Made by a program: the position numbers and the translations under genes. The notes under the pieces were generated by a model that made no database searches, was not told the DNA's origin, and saw only the letters and a program-made list of their open reading frames with translations. A DNA stretch of 64,000 bases from an uncultured Brevibacillus sp. (GTDB lineage Bacteria > Bacillota > Bacilli > Brevibacillales > Brevibacillaceae), in the NCBI RefSeq assembly GCF_947502445.1, contig NZ_CANMZW010000024.1, positions 26,545-90,544 on the forward strand, written 5' to 3'. This document shows, in pieces, positions 24,670 to 33,937 of the stretch; the stretch's first letter is position 1; every line of letters starts with the position of its first letter.

Positions 24670-25689
24670 TTAAACGAGATGACAAGCGACACGGTGATGC
24701 TTGGCGAATTCCCGTAAAATCGGAACCTCTCTCTTGCAGCTCTCGATCGCTTGTGGACATCTCGGGTGAAACACACAGCCACTTGGTAGATTGATGGGGG
24801 AAGGCACATCTCCAGACAGGACGATCCTTTCTCTTCTTTTCTTTGGATTGGGCTCAGGAACGGCTGACAGCAATGCCCGGGTATAAGGGTGCAATGGCTC
24901 GGAGAAAAGAGCATCAGTAGGTGCTTCCTCTACTAAATGTCCCAAGTACATCACACCGACACGATCCGAAATGTGGCGGACAACACTAAGGTCATGTGCG
25001 ATAAACAAGTAGGTAAGCTGAAAGTCTTCCTGCAGCTGCTCTAATAGATTGAGGATTTGCGACTGGATGGAGACATCAAGCGCAGACACAGGTTCATCAC
25101 AAACGATAAAAGCCGGATGCACCGCCAGTGCCCTCGCCAAAACGATCCGTTGTCTTTGTCCGCCTGAAAACTCATGCGGATATCGGTCGTAATGCTCCGG
25201 TTGCAGCCCCACTTTTCGCAGAAGCTCTAGAACTGCCTCTTTGTGCTGTTTCGGATCCCCGATGTTGTAGATGCTCATTGGCTCCTGAATGGCTTTTCCA
25301 ATTTTTTTACGGGGATTGAGTGCCGAATATGGATCTTGAAAAATAATCTGCATCTCTTTTCGGATGTTTCTCAGTTCTTCCTCAGAAAAACGGGTCACTT
25401 CTTTTCCTCGGTAATGCACACTGCCAGACGTCGGTTCAAGCAAGCGCAGGATCATGCGCCCTGTCGTGCTTTTTCCACATCCTGATTCTCCCACCAGTCC
25501 ATACGTTTCTCCTTGATAGATCGTCAAGGATAGGTCGCTAACCGCTTTTACATAGGTTTGCTCTCCGAAGTAGCCACTTTTCATCGGGAAATGCTTGACG
25601 AGATTGGATGCTTGCAAAAGTGGCGCTTCCTTGACCTCATTGGTTACCAATCGCAATCGCGTTACCTCCCCCGATACCGATTCTTTCAT
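24670..25689 (-). CDS. Dipeptide-type ABC transporter ATPase (DppF/OppF)
   Basis: The product has Walker A GESGCGKSTTGR, signature FSGGQRQRIVLARAL, Walker B FIVCDEP and the C-terminal oligopeptide-ATPase extension with the cysteines of GCVFHPRCPQAIESC. The start is uncertain. ATG 25689 overlaps the upstream gene by 53 bp and has a weak site; a TTG at 25656 follows GGGGGAGG by 8 nt and may be the true start. It pairs with the DppD-like ATPase encoded next upstream. Confidence 0.9.
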   Translation of the reverse strand: MKESVSGEVTRLRLVTNEVKEAPLLQASNLVKHFPMKSGYFGEQTYVKAVSDLSLTIYQGETYGLVGESGCGKSTTGRMILRLLEPTSGSVHYRGKEVTRFSEEELRNIRKEMQIIFQDPYSALNPRKKIGKAIQEPMSIYNIGDPKQHKEAVLELLRKVGLQPEHYDRYPHEFSGGQRQRIVLARALAVHPAFIVCDEPVSALDVSIQSQILNLLEQLQEDFQLTYLFIAHDLSVVRHISDRVGVMYLGHLVEEAPTDALFSEPLHPYTRALLSAVPEPNPKKRRERIVLSGDVPSPINLPSGCVFHPRCPQAIESCKREVPILREFAKHHRVACHLV

Positions 25690-26647
25690 GGTGCCAGCAC
25701 CTGGCTTTATGACTATGACTCACCTCAATTAAATCTGGTGGATGACTCCTGCACTTTTCATCGGCAAACGGACATCTCGGTGCAAAACGACAGCCTGCCG
25801 GAATCTGATGCAAAGACGGGACCATCCCTTCAATCACATGCAGCTTTTCTCCGCGTTTTCCATCAATTGTCGGGATCGATTTCATCAGACCGATCGTATA
25901 TGGGTGCTTTGGATTCTCAAACAATGTCTCAACAGACGCTTCTTCTACAATTTGTCCCAGATACATCACAAGCACACGATCACAAACCTCCGCAACTACG
26001 CCCAGATCGTGAGTGATGAGCATGATTCCCATCTGTAATTGCTCTTGCAGGTCTTTCATCAAATCAAGAATCTGCGCCTGGATCGTAACATCGAGAGCTG
26101 TCGTTGGCTCGTCTGCAATTAACAGCTTCGGATGACAGCACAGCCCCATCGCAATCATCACGCGCTGCCTCATCCCTCCTGACAGCTGATGCGGATAGTC
26201 GTTTACTCTCTTTTCTGGCGAGGGGATTCCGACCAACGAGAGCATTTCAATCGTTTTTTCATACGCCTCTTTCTTGGACAATTTTTGATGCAGCATAAGC
26301 GACTCACTGATCTGATTGCCTACGGTGTACACGGGATTAAGAGAGCTCATTGGGTCTTGGAAAATCATAGAGATTTGATTGCCGCGAATCTCTTGCATCT
26401 CTTCCATGGACGATGTGAGCAGTTCCTTTTGCTCAAAAAAGATTTCGCCCGCAAGCTTTGTTCCACTATGCTTTCGAAACAATCTCAGGATCGATAAGGA
26501 TGTAACGCTTTTCCCACATCCCGACTCCCCAACCAGCCCGACCGTTTCCCCAGCATTCACATGAAAGGAGACTCCGTCGACAGCGGTTACCTCCCCGAGC
26601 TCTGTGGAGAAGCGCGTTTTTAAGTTTTTTACTTTCAACAGTGTCAC
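25637..26647 (-). CDS. Dipeptide-type ABC transporter ATPase (DppD/OppD)
   Basis: The start is GTG 26647, 9 nt after AAGGAG; an ATG three codons earlier overlaps the ribosome site. The product has Walker A GESGCGKSVTSLSIL, signature LSGGMRQRVMIAMGL, Walker B LLIADEP, and the C-terminal cysteine motif RFAPRCPFADEKC. It hydrolyses ATP with its DppF partner for import through the two permeases. Confidence 0.9.
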   Translation of the reverse strand: MTLLKVKNLKTRFSTELGEVTAVDGVSFHVNAGETVGLVGESGCGKSVTSLSILRLFRKHSGTKLAGEIFFEQKELLTSSMEEMQEIRGNQISMIFQDPMSSLNPVYTVGNQISESLMLHQKLSKKEAYEKTIEMLSLVGIPSPEKRVNDYPHQLSGGMRQRVMIAMGLCCHPKLLIADEPTTALDVTIQAQILDLMKDLQEQLQMGIMLITHDLGVVAEVCDRVLVMYLGQIVEEASVETLFENPKHPYTIGLMKSIPTIDGKRGEKLHVIEGMVPSLHQIPAGCRFAPRCPFADEKCRSHPPDLIEVSHSHKARCWHHERIGIGGGNAIAIGNQ

Positions 26648-26677
26648 ATAAACCATCTCCTTCCCGGCTAGCAGCGT

Positions 26678-27577
26678 TTATTTTTTCGCTTTGTTTGTAT
26701 GCGGGTCTAATAAATCGCGGAGACCATCTCCAAGCAGGTTGAGTCCGAGTACGGTCATCATAATGGAGAGGCCAGGAAATACGGTCATCCACCACGCTTG
26801 CTTCATGATTGTCCTGCCATCATTCAAAATGTTTCCCCAGCTGGGCTCAGGTGGTGGTGTTCCCGCTCCCAAAAAGCTCAGTGACGCCTCAGTAATGACG
26901 GCATACGCAAAAATGAACGTGGCCTGAACAATCAACGGAGACAAACAGTTGGGAGCGATGTGCAGCCAGATGATCCTCCACGACTTCCCCCCAAGAGCGC
27001 GAATCGCTTCAATATACGTCTGTTCTCTCACGGTAATGGCAACCGACCGGATCGCACGGGCGACGGTAGGGATATAAACGACGCTAAGTGCAATAATGAC
27101 ATTGCTCATTTTCGGTCCAAGCGCCGCCAGTATCGCAATTGCAAGTAAAATCGCAGGGAAGGCCATCAAGCCGTCATTGATCCGCATGAGAAAGTTGTCC
27201 AATCGACGGTAGTAGGCCGAGTACAAGCCGAAAATCAACCCGATGATCGACGTGATCATCACGACAGAGAATCCGACACCCATGGATATCCGGCTTCCAT
27301 ATACAACCCGGGTAAATACGTCTCGTCCGAATTCGTCGGTGCCAAACCAATGACTTGCACTTGGCGGCTTTAGCCGATCTTGTACGTTCATTTCTATTGG
27401 ATTGTAGGAGGTGAGCACAGGAGCGAGGATACAAATCAAGCTGATGAATAAAACCAGGATGCTTCCAGATACCGCCAAACGATTTGCAAAGAAGCGGTTC
27501 ACCGCAATTTTCGCGTGATGCTTTGTTGAAGATGTAGCCGTTTTCGTTCCCACCATCGTTACAGAAGATGTTTCCAT
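26678..27577 (-). CDS. Dipeptide-type ABC permease (DppC/OppC)
   Basis: This 299-residue inner-membrane protein has an N-terminal helix followed by the OppC N-terminal domain (SHWFGTDEFGRDVFTRVVYG). The BPD_transp_1 domain follows, with the coupling-helix EAA motif IEAIRALGGKSWRIIWLHIAPN. It partners with the DppB-like permease 14 bp upstream. Confidence 0.92.
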   Translation of the reverse strand: METSSVTMVGTKTATSSTKHHAKIAVNRFFANRLAVSGSILVLFISLICILAPVLTSYNPIEMNVQDRLKPPSASHWFGTDEFGRDVFTRVVYGSRISMGVGFSVVMITSIIGLIFGLYSAYYRRLDNFLMRINDGLMAFPAILLAIAILAALGPKMSNVIIALSVVYIPTVARAIRSVAITVREQTYIEAIRALGGKSWRIIWLHIAPNCLSPLIVQATFIFAYAVITEASLSFLGAGTPPPEPSWGNILNDGRTIMKQAWWMTVFPGLSIMMTVLGLNLLGDGLRDLLDPHTNKAKK

Positions 27578-27591
27578 TCATCCATCCCCCT

Positions 27592-28542
27592 TTAGCTTTT
27601 GTCGTATCGCACACGCGGATCGATGTACGCGTACAAAATATCAACAATCAGATTGATGAAAACATACGCAGCCGCGATCATCAGTACGGTTCCTTGGATG
27701 ACCTCGTAATCTCGTCTTAATACAGAGTTGACGATTAATTTGCCAATTCCCGGAATGTTGAACACCGTTTCAGTTACAACAGCTCCGCCAACGAGTGTCG
27801 CAAAGGATAACCCAATCACCGTGAGAATCGGGATAAACGCATTGCGCAGCGCGTGTTTGTAAGTCACGATCCACATCTTCAAACCTTTTGCTTCGGCTGT
27901 ACGGATATAGTTCTCGTTTAGCACTTCCAGCATCGAAGATCGGGTCATGCGAGCGATTAGTGCTCCTTGCATAATGCCTAGTGAAATAGCCGGCATGATC
28001 AAGTATTTCAAATGGTTGAAAATCCCGCTGGATAACGGCTGATAACCTGCAGCAGGCAGCCAGTTAAACTGGACGGCGAAAAGCAAAATCAAGTTCAACC
28101 CGATCCAGAAGCTTGGGAGCGAAATACCGAGCATGGCAAATGTCATAAAGGATTGGTCCATCCAGGAGCCTCGTCTATTGGCCGCCATCACCCCCAACGG
28201 TATCGCAAACAAAATCGCAATAATCTCTGCCAGGATCGTCAAGGAGAGGGTAGGGCCCAAATGCTCCCAAATCGCTTCTGTTACTGGCATATCCATAAAG
28301 ATAGACCACCCTAAATCTCCTTGCAGGATGCCGATTATCCATTGAAAAAATCGGGTGTATATCGGAAGCGTCAAGCCCAGCTGCTCCCGTAATTTCGCCA
28401 GCTCCTCTTCCGTTGCTTGTGACCCTAGCATGACGGAAGCAGGATCACCCGGTGTCAGGTGAATGATAATAAAATCCACAATTGCTACAACCAAAAGCAC
28501 AGGCAATAATGAAACGATCCGCTTTAACAAGTAGCCTCCCAT
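27592..28542 (-). CDS. Dipeptide-type ABC permease (DppB/OppB)
   Basis: The 316-residue permease begins YLLKRIVSLLPVLLVVAIV and has the periplasmic-loop element LTPGDPASVMLG. Its EAA-type coupling motif is IRTAEAKGLKMWIVTYKHAL, and it ends with DILYAYIDPRVRY. It begins 28 bp after the stop of the regulator gene, so the regulator and the transporter share a transcript. Confidence 0.92.
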   Translation of the reverse strand: MGGYLLKRIVSLLPVLLVVAIVDFIIIHLTPGDPASVMLGSQATEEELAKLREQLGLTLPIYTRFFQWIIGILQGDLGWSIFMDMPVTEAIWEHLGPTLSLTILAEIIAILFAIPLGVMAANRRGSWMDQSFMTFAMLGISLPSFWIGLNLILLFAVQFNWLPAAGYQPLSSGIFNHLKYLIMPAISLGIMQGALIARMTRSSMLEVLNENYIRTAEAKGLKMWIVTYKHALRNAFIPILTVIGLSFATLVGGAVVTETVFNIPGIGKLIVNSVLRRDYEVIQGTVLMIAAAYVFINLIVDILYAYIDPRVRYDKS

Positions 28543-28570
28543 ATACGCTTGCCCCTCCTTGTTCGGTTAC

Positions 28571-29887
28571 TCACATTTGCAACTTCAGCTCATACATCTG
28601 ACGAGGCCTTCCTTTACAGAGCGGCTGCTCTTCTCCAATGATTTCAGCCAACTGACTTTGCTCTAGCTTGCTTAAAATACGCCTGGCACTGCGTAATGAA
28701 ACACCAAATCGGCTGGCCAAATCTGCAGCAGTAATTTGTGAGCTCCCATAGCTTTGACAAAACGAGATGAGCTTGTTTATCGTTCCGATGCTAAGGCCTG
28801 ATTTTCGAGCAGCATTCAATCGCTGTGGATCATTGCTACGGAGGGAGTATGCCAAATGAAATTCTTTCCCGAGTGGGCCGACTACATTTCCATCGTGCAT
28901 AGCGATAAAGCAGCTTCCACCATCACCTAATTTCGCTTTTGACAATGCTTCTGAGGCTTTACTCTGCGCTTCATTCGCAGTACGTCCCAACCCGATTCCG
29001 ATGCTAGCGGATATGTTTAATCGGTGGACAATTCTCTCCAAAAGGGGAAAGCGGGTAAACATGCTTGTCGTCCGCTCAATTACCCCGCGAGTCGTTACAA
29101 AAATGACCTCATTTCGATCCGGCCAATTCATTAATGCCTGAATTTCTTCCCCGTAATCGATCAATATTTCTTGAATTGCGATTTTCTTGCGCTGAAGTTC
29201 GTATTCGGAGGCACTCCACTTTTTCACGATGTTTTCGATATTAATGATGCCTATCGCGATTTGCGTATCCGTTAACTGAAAGTTCCTGCCTTCGATTTGC
29301 GCTCGCTGTAAACCATCTTGAATCGTTGTTTTCGTAGGAGTAACTCTGTAGCAAGGGATACCGAGTCGCGTCAGCTCCCAATATACAGATGCTACACACG
29401 TAAAGATCGCGTCTATCTTTTTGCTTGTCCACAAATCGTAATGAAACCGAAGAATGTCTTCTGCACGTTGATTGAGCTGATATTCCATCGCATACATGTG
29501 ATCGACATGGATCGATAGCTCATCCAATCTCTGCTCCACCTCTTGCAGATTCAAAACATCGATGCTAAAGCGCAGACGACTCTCAGTAAAAAGGGTGCCG
29601 CTATCTCTCAATAATTGAAAGAAGACACGGTATAGGCTCGTTCCATTGTAGGGCAGATAAACCATGGGCTTTGGATCGCCAACATGCTCGCGAGCAATTT
29701 GGTACGGAATCGGACCGGCAAATAAAAAAACATCGATCTCATCTTGGCATTGAGGGACGATTTCTTTTACCTCTTGTACGTCTTTGTAACCGAGCGGAAG
29801 CACTGCTAAGGCTGGATATGTTGCTGCAATACACAAAACCTCATCAAGCAAATCATAAGGACCTATCACTGCAACCCTGATTTCCAT
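28571..29887 (-). CDS. Three-domain transcriptional regulator heading the D-aminoacylase/ABC unit
   Basis: The 438-residue protein has three parts. The N-terminal 150 residues form an alpha/beta sensor (IDVFLFAGPIPYQIAREH), reminiscent of PrpR-type receptor domains. The middle (about 255-365) contains VIFVTTRGVIE and SIGIGLGRTANEAQSKASEA, the pattern of GTP-cyclohydrolase III/GGDEF-like cyclase folds. The C-terminal 55 residues are a winged helix (TAADLASRFGVSLRSARRIL). The GGDEF signature itself is absent, so the middle is probably a nucleotide-binding or structural module. It has its own promoter at 29961-29989 and probably controls the whole unit. Confidence 0.75.
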   Translation of the reverse strand: MEIRVAVIGPYDLLDEVLCIAATYPALAVLPLGYKDVQEVKEIVPQCQDEIDVFLFAGPIPYQIAREHVGDPKPMVYLPYNGTSLYRVFFQLLRDSGTLFTESRLRFSIDVLNLQEVEQRLDELSIHVDHMYAMEYQLNQRAEDILRFHYDLWTSKKIDAIFTCVASVYWELTRLGIPCYRVTPTKTTIQDGLQRAQIEGRNFQLTDTQIAIGIINIENIVKKWSASEYELQRKKIAIQEILIDYGEEIQALMNWPDRNEVIFVTTRGVIERTTSMFTRFPLLERIVHRLNISASIGIGLGRTANEAQSKASEALSKAKLGDGGSCFIAMHDGNVVGPLGKEFHLAYSLRSNDPQRLNAARKSGLSIGTINKLISFCQSYGSSQITAADLASRFGVSLRSARRILSKLEQSQLAEIIGEEQPLCKGRPRQMYELKLQM

Positions 29888-29960
29888 CGTACCCTACCAC
29901 TTCCTCTCCCATTTTACTTCCACAGACAGTTCGCTTAATATTCAAAAAATTCTTTCCACC

Positions 29961-29989
29961 ATCATACATTCGGTCATCTTTATATGCAA
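29961..29989 (-). promoter_or_regulatory. Sigma-A promoter of the D-aminoacylase/ABC unit
   Basis: Minus strand TTGCAT (29984-29989), a 17-bp spacer and TATGAT (29961-29966) lie about 75 bp before the regulator start. No internal terminator is seen down to 19792, so this could drive eight genes. Confidence 0.6.
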
Positions 29990-30026
29990 TTTCCGTTAGT
30001 TGTCCGTATATTCTGCTCCAAAACGA

Positions 30027-30053
30027 GAAAAAACGCGGGGGAGCCCGCGTTTT
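30027..30053 (-). terminator. Terminator of the coiled-coil protein gene
   Basis: AAAACGCGGG-CTCC-CCCGCGTTTTTT on the minus strand is a very stable hairpin with a U run, 27 bp after the stop at 30080. Confidence 0.9.
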
Positions 30054-30079
30054 AATACTGGATATTCATGCTAGTATGA

Positions 30080-31018
30080 CTACGCATTTTCAATCAAAAT
30101 GAGCGACTTCTGGCCAATATCCCTCAGCTCAGCATCCACCACTTTCGCTTCCATTTGGAGCTCACCAAGAAGCCTTTCAATTTTTTCCTTTTTGTCCTTC
30201 GCCTGCTGCAGCGATGTGGAAATACGATCCTGAACTATCCAGTCGGTAATGATATTATCGAAGAAAAAGTCCGCAAAGGTCAGCATTTCACCAATATCGA
30301 TCTGAATACGACTTTCGCGCTGGACATCGTACAGCTCCCGCTCAAATCTTCGCAGGCTTTTTTGTGCCAGGTGAACGGCATCACGTGCTTCGTTGATCCG
30401 CCCGTGCTTGATATAGGTGGACATCGCGCCACCGCCAAGCATATCCCATGCGCCCCAAGAGCTTGCCGATTCCAGCTTTTCGATGGCTTTATCCACGTAC
30501 CGCTTGGTCGCCATGCCAGCCTCTATGGCTTCATTCAATTCCTTTTGACTCGCTTGCAGCTGTGACTGCTGATTGGTATAATCCCTCAGCTGCATCACGA
30601 GATCAGGTCGCTTTTCCCGAATCTGCTGCTCCTTTTGAAGCAGCAGCTCAGCGTACTTGCTCTCCGCGTCAGACAGGCGAGAGAGCTGCTCCTCTATCAT
30701 TTGAATTTCTTCTTCCAGATCCTTGACGGCTGCCACTGCTGCCTCATATTTGATCTTCGCCTGCAGCAGCTCTTCCTGTTCCTTTGTGAGCTTTTCATCC
30801 TTTTTTCCAATCAAGCTGTAAAAAAATGCACCGAAGGACATTCCCATTAGTTTATCAACATCTTGCTGCTCAGACTGAAGTTTTTTATGTAAGCTTTGAA
30901 GCTTGATCACTTCTTGCTCATGCTGCTGTCTCAGCTTTTTACTATTATGCTCCCCATGCAGCTTCTGGCGCAGCTCTACTTTTTTGGCTGCCAGCTGCTC
31001 ATTTATCTCTTGAAACAT
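30080..31018 (-). CDS. Orphan coiled-coil protein
   Basis: I choose the ATG at 31018, 9 nt after GAGGGGGA; the ATG three codons earlier is fused to that site. The 312-residue product is almost wholly alpha-helical and rich in Glu, Gln and Lys, with heptad-like repeats at about 1-55, 75-140 and 255-310. A break in the middle, SSWGAWDMLGGGAMSTYIKH (about 185-205), resembles a turn or small docking motif. There is no signal peptide or membrane helix. I do not recognise the family. It is monocistronic, bounded by terminators on both sides. Confidence 0.75.
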   Translation of the reverse strand: MFQEINEQLAAKKVELRQKLHGEHNSKKLRQQHEQEVIKLQSLHKKLQSEQQDVDKLMGMSFGAFFYSLIGKKDEKLTKEQEELLQAKIKYEAAVAAVKDLEEEIQMIEEQLSRLSDAESKYAELLLQKEQQIREKRPDLVMQLRDYTNQQSQLQASQKELNEAIEAGMATKRYVDKAIEKLESASSWGAWDMLGGGAMSTYIKHGRINEARDAVHLAQKSLRRFERELYDVQRESRIQIDIGEMLTFADFFFDNIITDWIVQDRISTSLQQAKDKKEKIERLLGELQMEAKVVDAELRDIGQKSLILIENA

Positions 31019-31099
31019 CGCTAACATTCCCCCTCTATCTCTCCTTTTCTATACGTCTGGCAGTCCGATTTCGTTTCAATTAATTGGAATCAGCTAGAA

Positions 31100-31147
31100 G
31101 AAAAAAAGCCCTCACTATTCCGGTTTCATCACCGGATAGCCAGGACT
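31100..31147 (-). terminator. Terminator of the muropeptide unit
   Basis: Minus strand AGTCCTGGCTATCCGG and CCGGAATAGTGAGGGCT pair imperfectly around TGATGAAA and are followed by seven U. It lies 10 bp after glcF, the last gene of the ten-gene unit. Confidence 0.8.
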
Positions 31148-31156
31148 TATCATCAA

Positions 31157-32482
31157 TTACGATTGTTTGGTTTGCATCTGTGCTTCTTTTTCACTCTGCA
31201 CGCGCGCCAGCAAATCTACCAGATGGACAGCCTCCATCTTGCCTTCCAAACCAGCACGCTGGATACCTGCTTTCATTTGCAGCAAGCAGCCTGGATTGGA
31301 GGTCACGAGAATATCCGCTTGGGTCGCAGCGACATGCTCCATCTTTTCATCCAGCAGATTCCCCGCCATTTCAGGCTGCACGAGATTGTAGATGCCCGCT
31401 GAGCCACAGCAGCGATCACCTTCGCAAAGCGGTACATAGGTAGCACCAGGAATACTTTGCAGCAGGTTCACTGGCTCTTTTGTCACCTTCATCCCATTGC
31501 GCAGGTGGCACGAGGACTGATACGTTACCCGCTGTGGCAACGCTTGCCATGTCTGCGGCTCTACCAAATCACTTAATACCTCACTGATATCCTTCACGCG
31601 GGATGCGAACCATTTTGCCTGCTCATGCCACTCATCGTCCTCTGCCAGCAGATGATCATACTCCTGGAGCAAGGCGCCACAGCCGCCTGCATTGGAGACA
31701 ATGATATCAACATCGGCTTTGCGGAAAGCAGCAATATTTTTCCTTGCCAGCTCGCGTGCTCCTTCACGCTCACCGCTATGTGCATGCAGTGCGCCACAGC
31801 ATACCTGATCGGGAGCGATGACCACTTCACAACCGGCTTCCGTCAAAAGACGCACCGTATTGAGATTGGTTTCGCTGAACAGTACATCCATGATACAGCC
31901 GTGGAACATGCCCACACGCATCACTTTCTCTCCAGCTGCCGGAATCACTGTTGCCCCGAGAAGCTCACGCGTTCCTTTTCCAGAAGCTTCTGGCATGATC
32001 GCTTCCATTTCACGTAATTGCTTAGGCAAAATGCGCATGACACCCGTCTTGCGAACCGTTTTTTGCAGTCCTGAGCGCTGATAAAAACGCAGGAGTCCGC
32101 CTAGCTGATTCATCCGCTTTTGGTGAGGGAACAAATGGGTAAAAGCTACCTTGCGCATCGAGCTTACCCACCAGGGATGCTCCTGAACGTCTTCGATCGC
32201 CTCGCGCGTTTGCTCAATCAATTGTCCATAAGGCACTCCTGCTGGACAAACCGGCTCACAGGCACGGCACCCGAGACAAAGATTCATTTGGTCGATGAAG
32301 TCTTTGTCTGGCTCCATCACGCCATCCGCTACGGCCTTCATCAGAGCGATGCGACCGCGCGGCGAGGCTGCCTCATAGCCAGTTTCACGAAAGGTCGGAC
32401 ACGCTGGCTGGCAAAAGCCGCAGCGCATACAGTTGGACAGCTCATCGTAATCCAATTTGTTTATGAGCGCTTCTTTAAGCAC
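31157..32482 (-). CDS. glcF: GlcF: iron-sulfur subunit of 2-hydroxyacid (glycolate/D-lactate) oxidase
   Basis: The start is GTG 32482, overlapping the glcD stop by 8 bp. The 441-residue protein has two 4Fe-4S ferredoxin motifs, CMRCGFCQPACP and CLGCRACEPVCP. Two CCG domains follow, with CxxCCG-like segments VCCGALHAHSG and DRCCGSAGIYN, as in GlcF and heterodisulfide-reductase-type electron carriers. It passes electrons from the flavoprotein GlcD to the respiratory chain. Its place after murQ suggests that the substrate here is D-lactate. Confidence 0.9.
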   Translation of the reverse strand: MLKEALINKLDYDELSNCMRCGFCQPACPTFRETGYEAASPRGRIALMKAVADGVMEPDKDFIDQMNLCLGCRACEPVCPAGVPYGQLIEQTREAIEDVQEHPWWVSSMRKVAFTHLFPHQKRMNQLGGLLRFYQRSGLQKTVRKTGVMRILPKQLREMEAIMPEASGKGTRELLGATVIPAAGEKVMRVGMFHGCIMDVLFSETNLNTVRLLTEAGCEVVIAPDQVCCGALHAHSGEREGARELARKNIAAFRKADVDIIVSNAGGCGALLQEYDHLLAEDDEWHEQAKWFASRVKDISEVLSDLVEPQTWQALPQRVTYQSSCHLRNGMKVTKEPVNLLQSIPGATYVPLCEGDRCCGSAGIYNLVQPEMAGNLLDEKMEHVAATQADILVTSNPGCLLQMKAGIQRAGLEGKMEAVHLVDLLARVQSEKEAQMQTKQS

Positions 32483-33890
32483 GATTAACCACCACTCTGT
32501 TCCGCGATTGCTTCGCAAACATCTTGTCGGGATTCAGGAGATTGTGAGGGTCAAAGGCATGCTTGATGCCCTTCATGACCTCCATGCCGGCTGCTCCCAC
32601 TTTCCACTCCAGGTATGGTGCCTTCACGATCCCGACACCATGCTCTCCGGTAATCGTTCCACCGAGATCGATTGCTGCGGCAAAAATTTCCTCGAAGGCA
32701 TGCTCGACTCGCTCGATCTCTTTTTCGTTACGCGCATCTGTCATACAGGTAGGATGCAAATTGCCATCGCCGGCATGACCAAAGGTACAAATCTGCAAAC
32801 CGTAGCGATTCGTAATTTCTTGAATAGCGGCAACCATCGGTGCAATTTGTGCACGCGGGACAGTCGCATCCTCCAAAATCGTTGTCGGACGCATCCGGGA
32901 CAAGGCAGCAAGGGCACTGCGTCTCGCCGTCATAACGTCATCCGCTTCCTCTGGTGTTGTTGCGACTTTGATCTGCACAGCTTCGTTCTTTTCACAAATG
33001 GCTGCGATCCGTTCCATGTCCCTGTCTACGGTCTGTGGTTCGCCATCCTGTCCAATCAATAGAATGGCTGCTACATCTGTAGGCAAGCCAATTTGTTTAA
33101 AATCTTCAACGACACGAATCGTTCCCTGATCCAAAAATTCCAATGTACCCGGGATGATCCGATTGGCAATAATATCCGAAACAGAGCGTGCTGCCTGATC
33201 CATATCGGCAAACATCGCCAGCATGACGCGTTGCGATAGTGGCTTGGGAATGAGCTTGAGGATGGCTTGTGTAATAATCGCTAGTGTGCCTTCGCTGCCT
33301 ACGAGCAGCTTGGTCAGGTCGTATCCGGCTACATCCTTCATCAGCTTGCCTCCGGTGCGGATGATCTCTCCATTTGGCAACACAGCTTCCAGCCCGAGCA
33401 CATAATCCTTGGTCGTTCCGTATTTTAATCCGCGGAGTCCACCGGAATTAAGTGCAATGTTGCCGCCAATGGTCGAGATCACCATGCTTCCCGGGTCTGG
33501 AGGATAAAACAATCCACGCGCTTCTACCGCCTGATGGATATCTACCGTCCTCACTCCCGGCTGAACGGTGATCGTCAGGTTTTGCTCGTCGATCTCCACA
33601 ATCTGGTTCATACGGGAGAGCACAAGCACGATTCCACCACCAACAGGAATCGTCCCTCCGCACAAATTCGAGCCTGCTCCACGGGTCACAATCGGTATTT
33701 GATGACGAGCAGCTACTCGCATCACCTGCTGCACCTCTTCGGTACTTTTTGGCAAGACCACCACGTCAGGCAGTGCTTGCTGCATCGGTGTCGCGTCATA
33801 CGAATAGGCAACCAGTGCTTCCTGCCGATCGAGACAATTTTTCTCTCCGACGATTGCGACCAGCTCGGAGCGTATCGATTCTGACAACAT
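32475..33890 (-). CDS. glcD: GlcD: FAD-linked 2-hydroxyacid oxidase subunit
   Basis: The 471-residue flavoprotein has an FAD-binding type 4 domain (VTRGAGSNLCGGTIPVGGG; STIGGNIALNSGGLRGLKYG). The oxidase C-terminal domain contains FGHAGDGNLHPT and GTITGEHGVGIVK. Members oxidise glycolate or D-lactate. The gene is 48 bp after murQ. MurQ releases D-lactate, giving a direct local substrate. The enzyme class is strong and the substrate is inferred from context. Confidence 0.92.
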   Translation of the reverse strand: MLSESIRSELVAIVGEKNCLDRQEALVAYSYDATPMQQALPDVVVLPKSTEEVQQVMRVAARHQIPIVTRGAGSNLCGGTIPVGGGIVLVLSRMNQIVEIDEQNLTITVQPGVRTVDIHQAVEARGLFYPPDPGSMVISTIGGNIALNSGGLRGLKYGTTKDYVLGLEAVLPNGEIIRTGGKLMKDVAGYDLTKLLVGSEGTLAIITQAILKLIPKPLSQRVMLAMFADMDQAARSVSDIIANRIIPGTLEFLDQGTIRVVEDFKQIGLPTDVAAILLIGQDGEPQTVDRDMERIAAICEKNEAVQIKVATTPEEADDVMTARRSALAALSRMRPTTILEDATVPRAQIAPMVAAIQEITNRYGLQICTFGHAGDGNLHPTCMTDARNEKEIERVEHAFEEIFAAAIDLGGTITGEHGVGIVKAPYLEWKVGAAGMEVMKGIKHAFDPHNLLNPDKMFAKQSRNRVVVNRA

Positions 33891-33937
33891 GGAAATCCCT
33901 CCTCCCTATTGACATCGAAGTGATTGGCTTCAAACGT

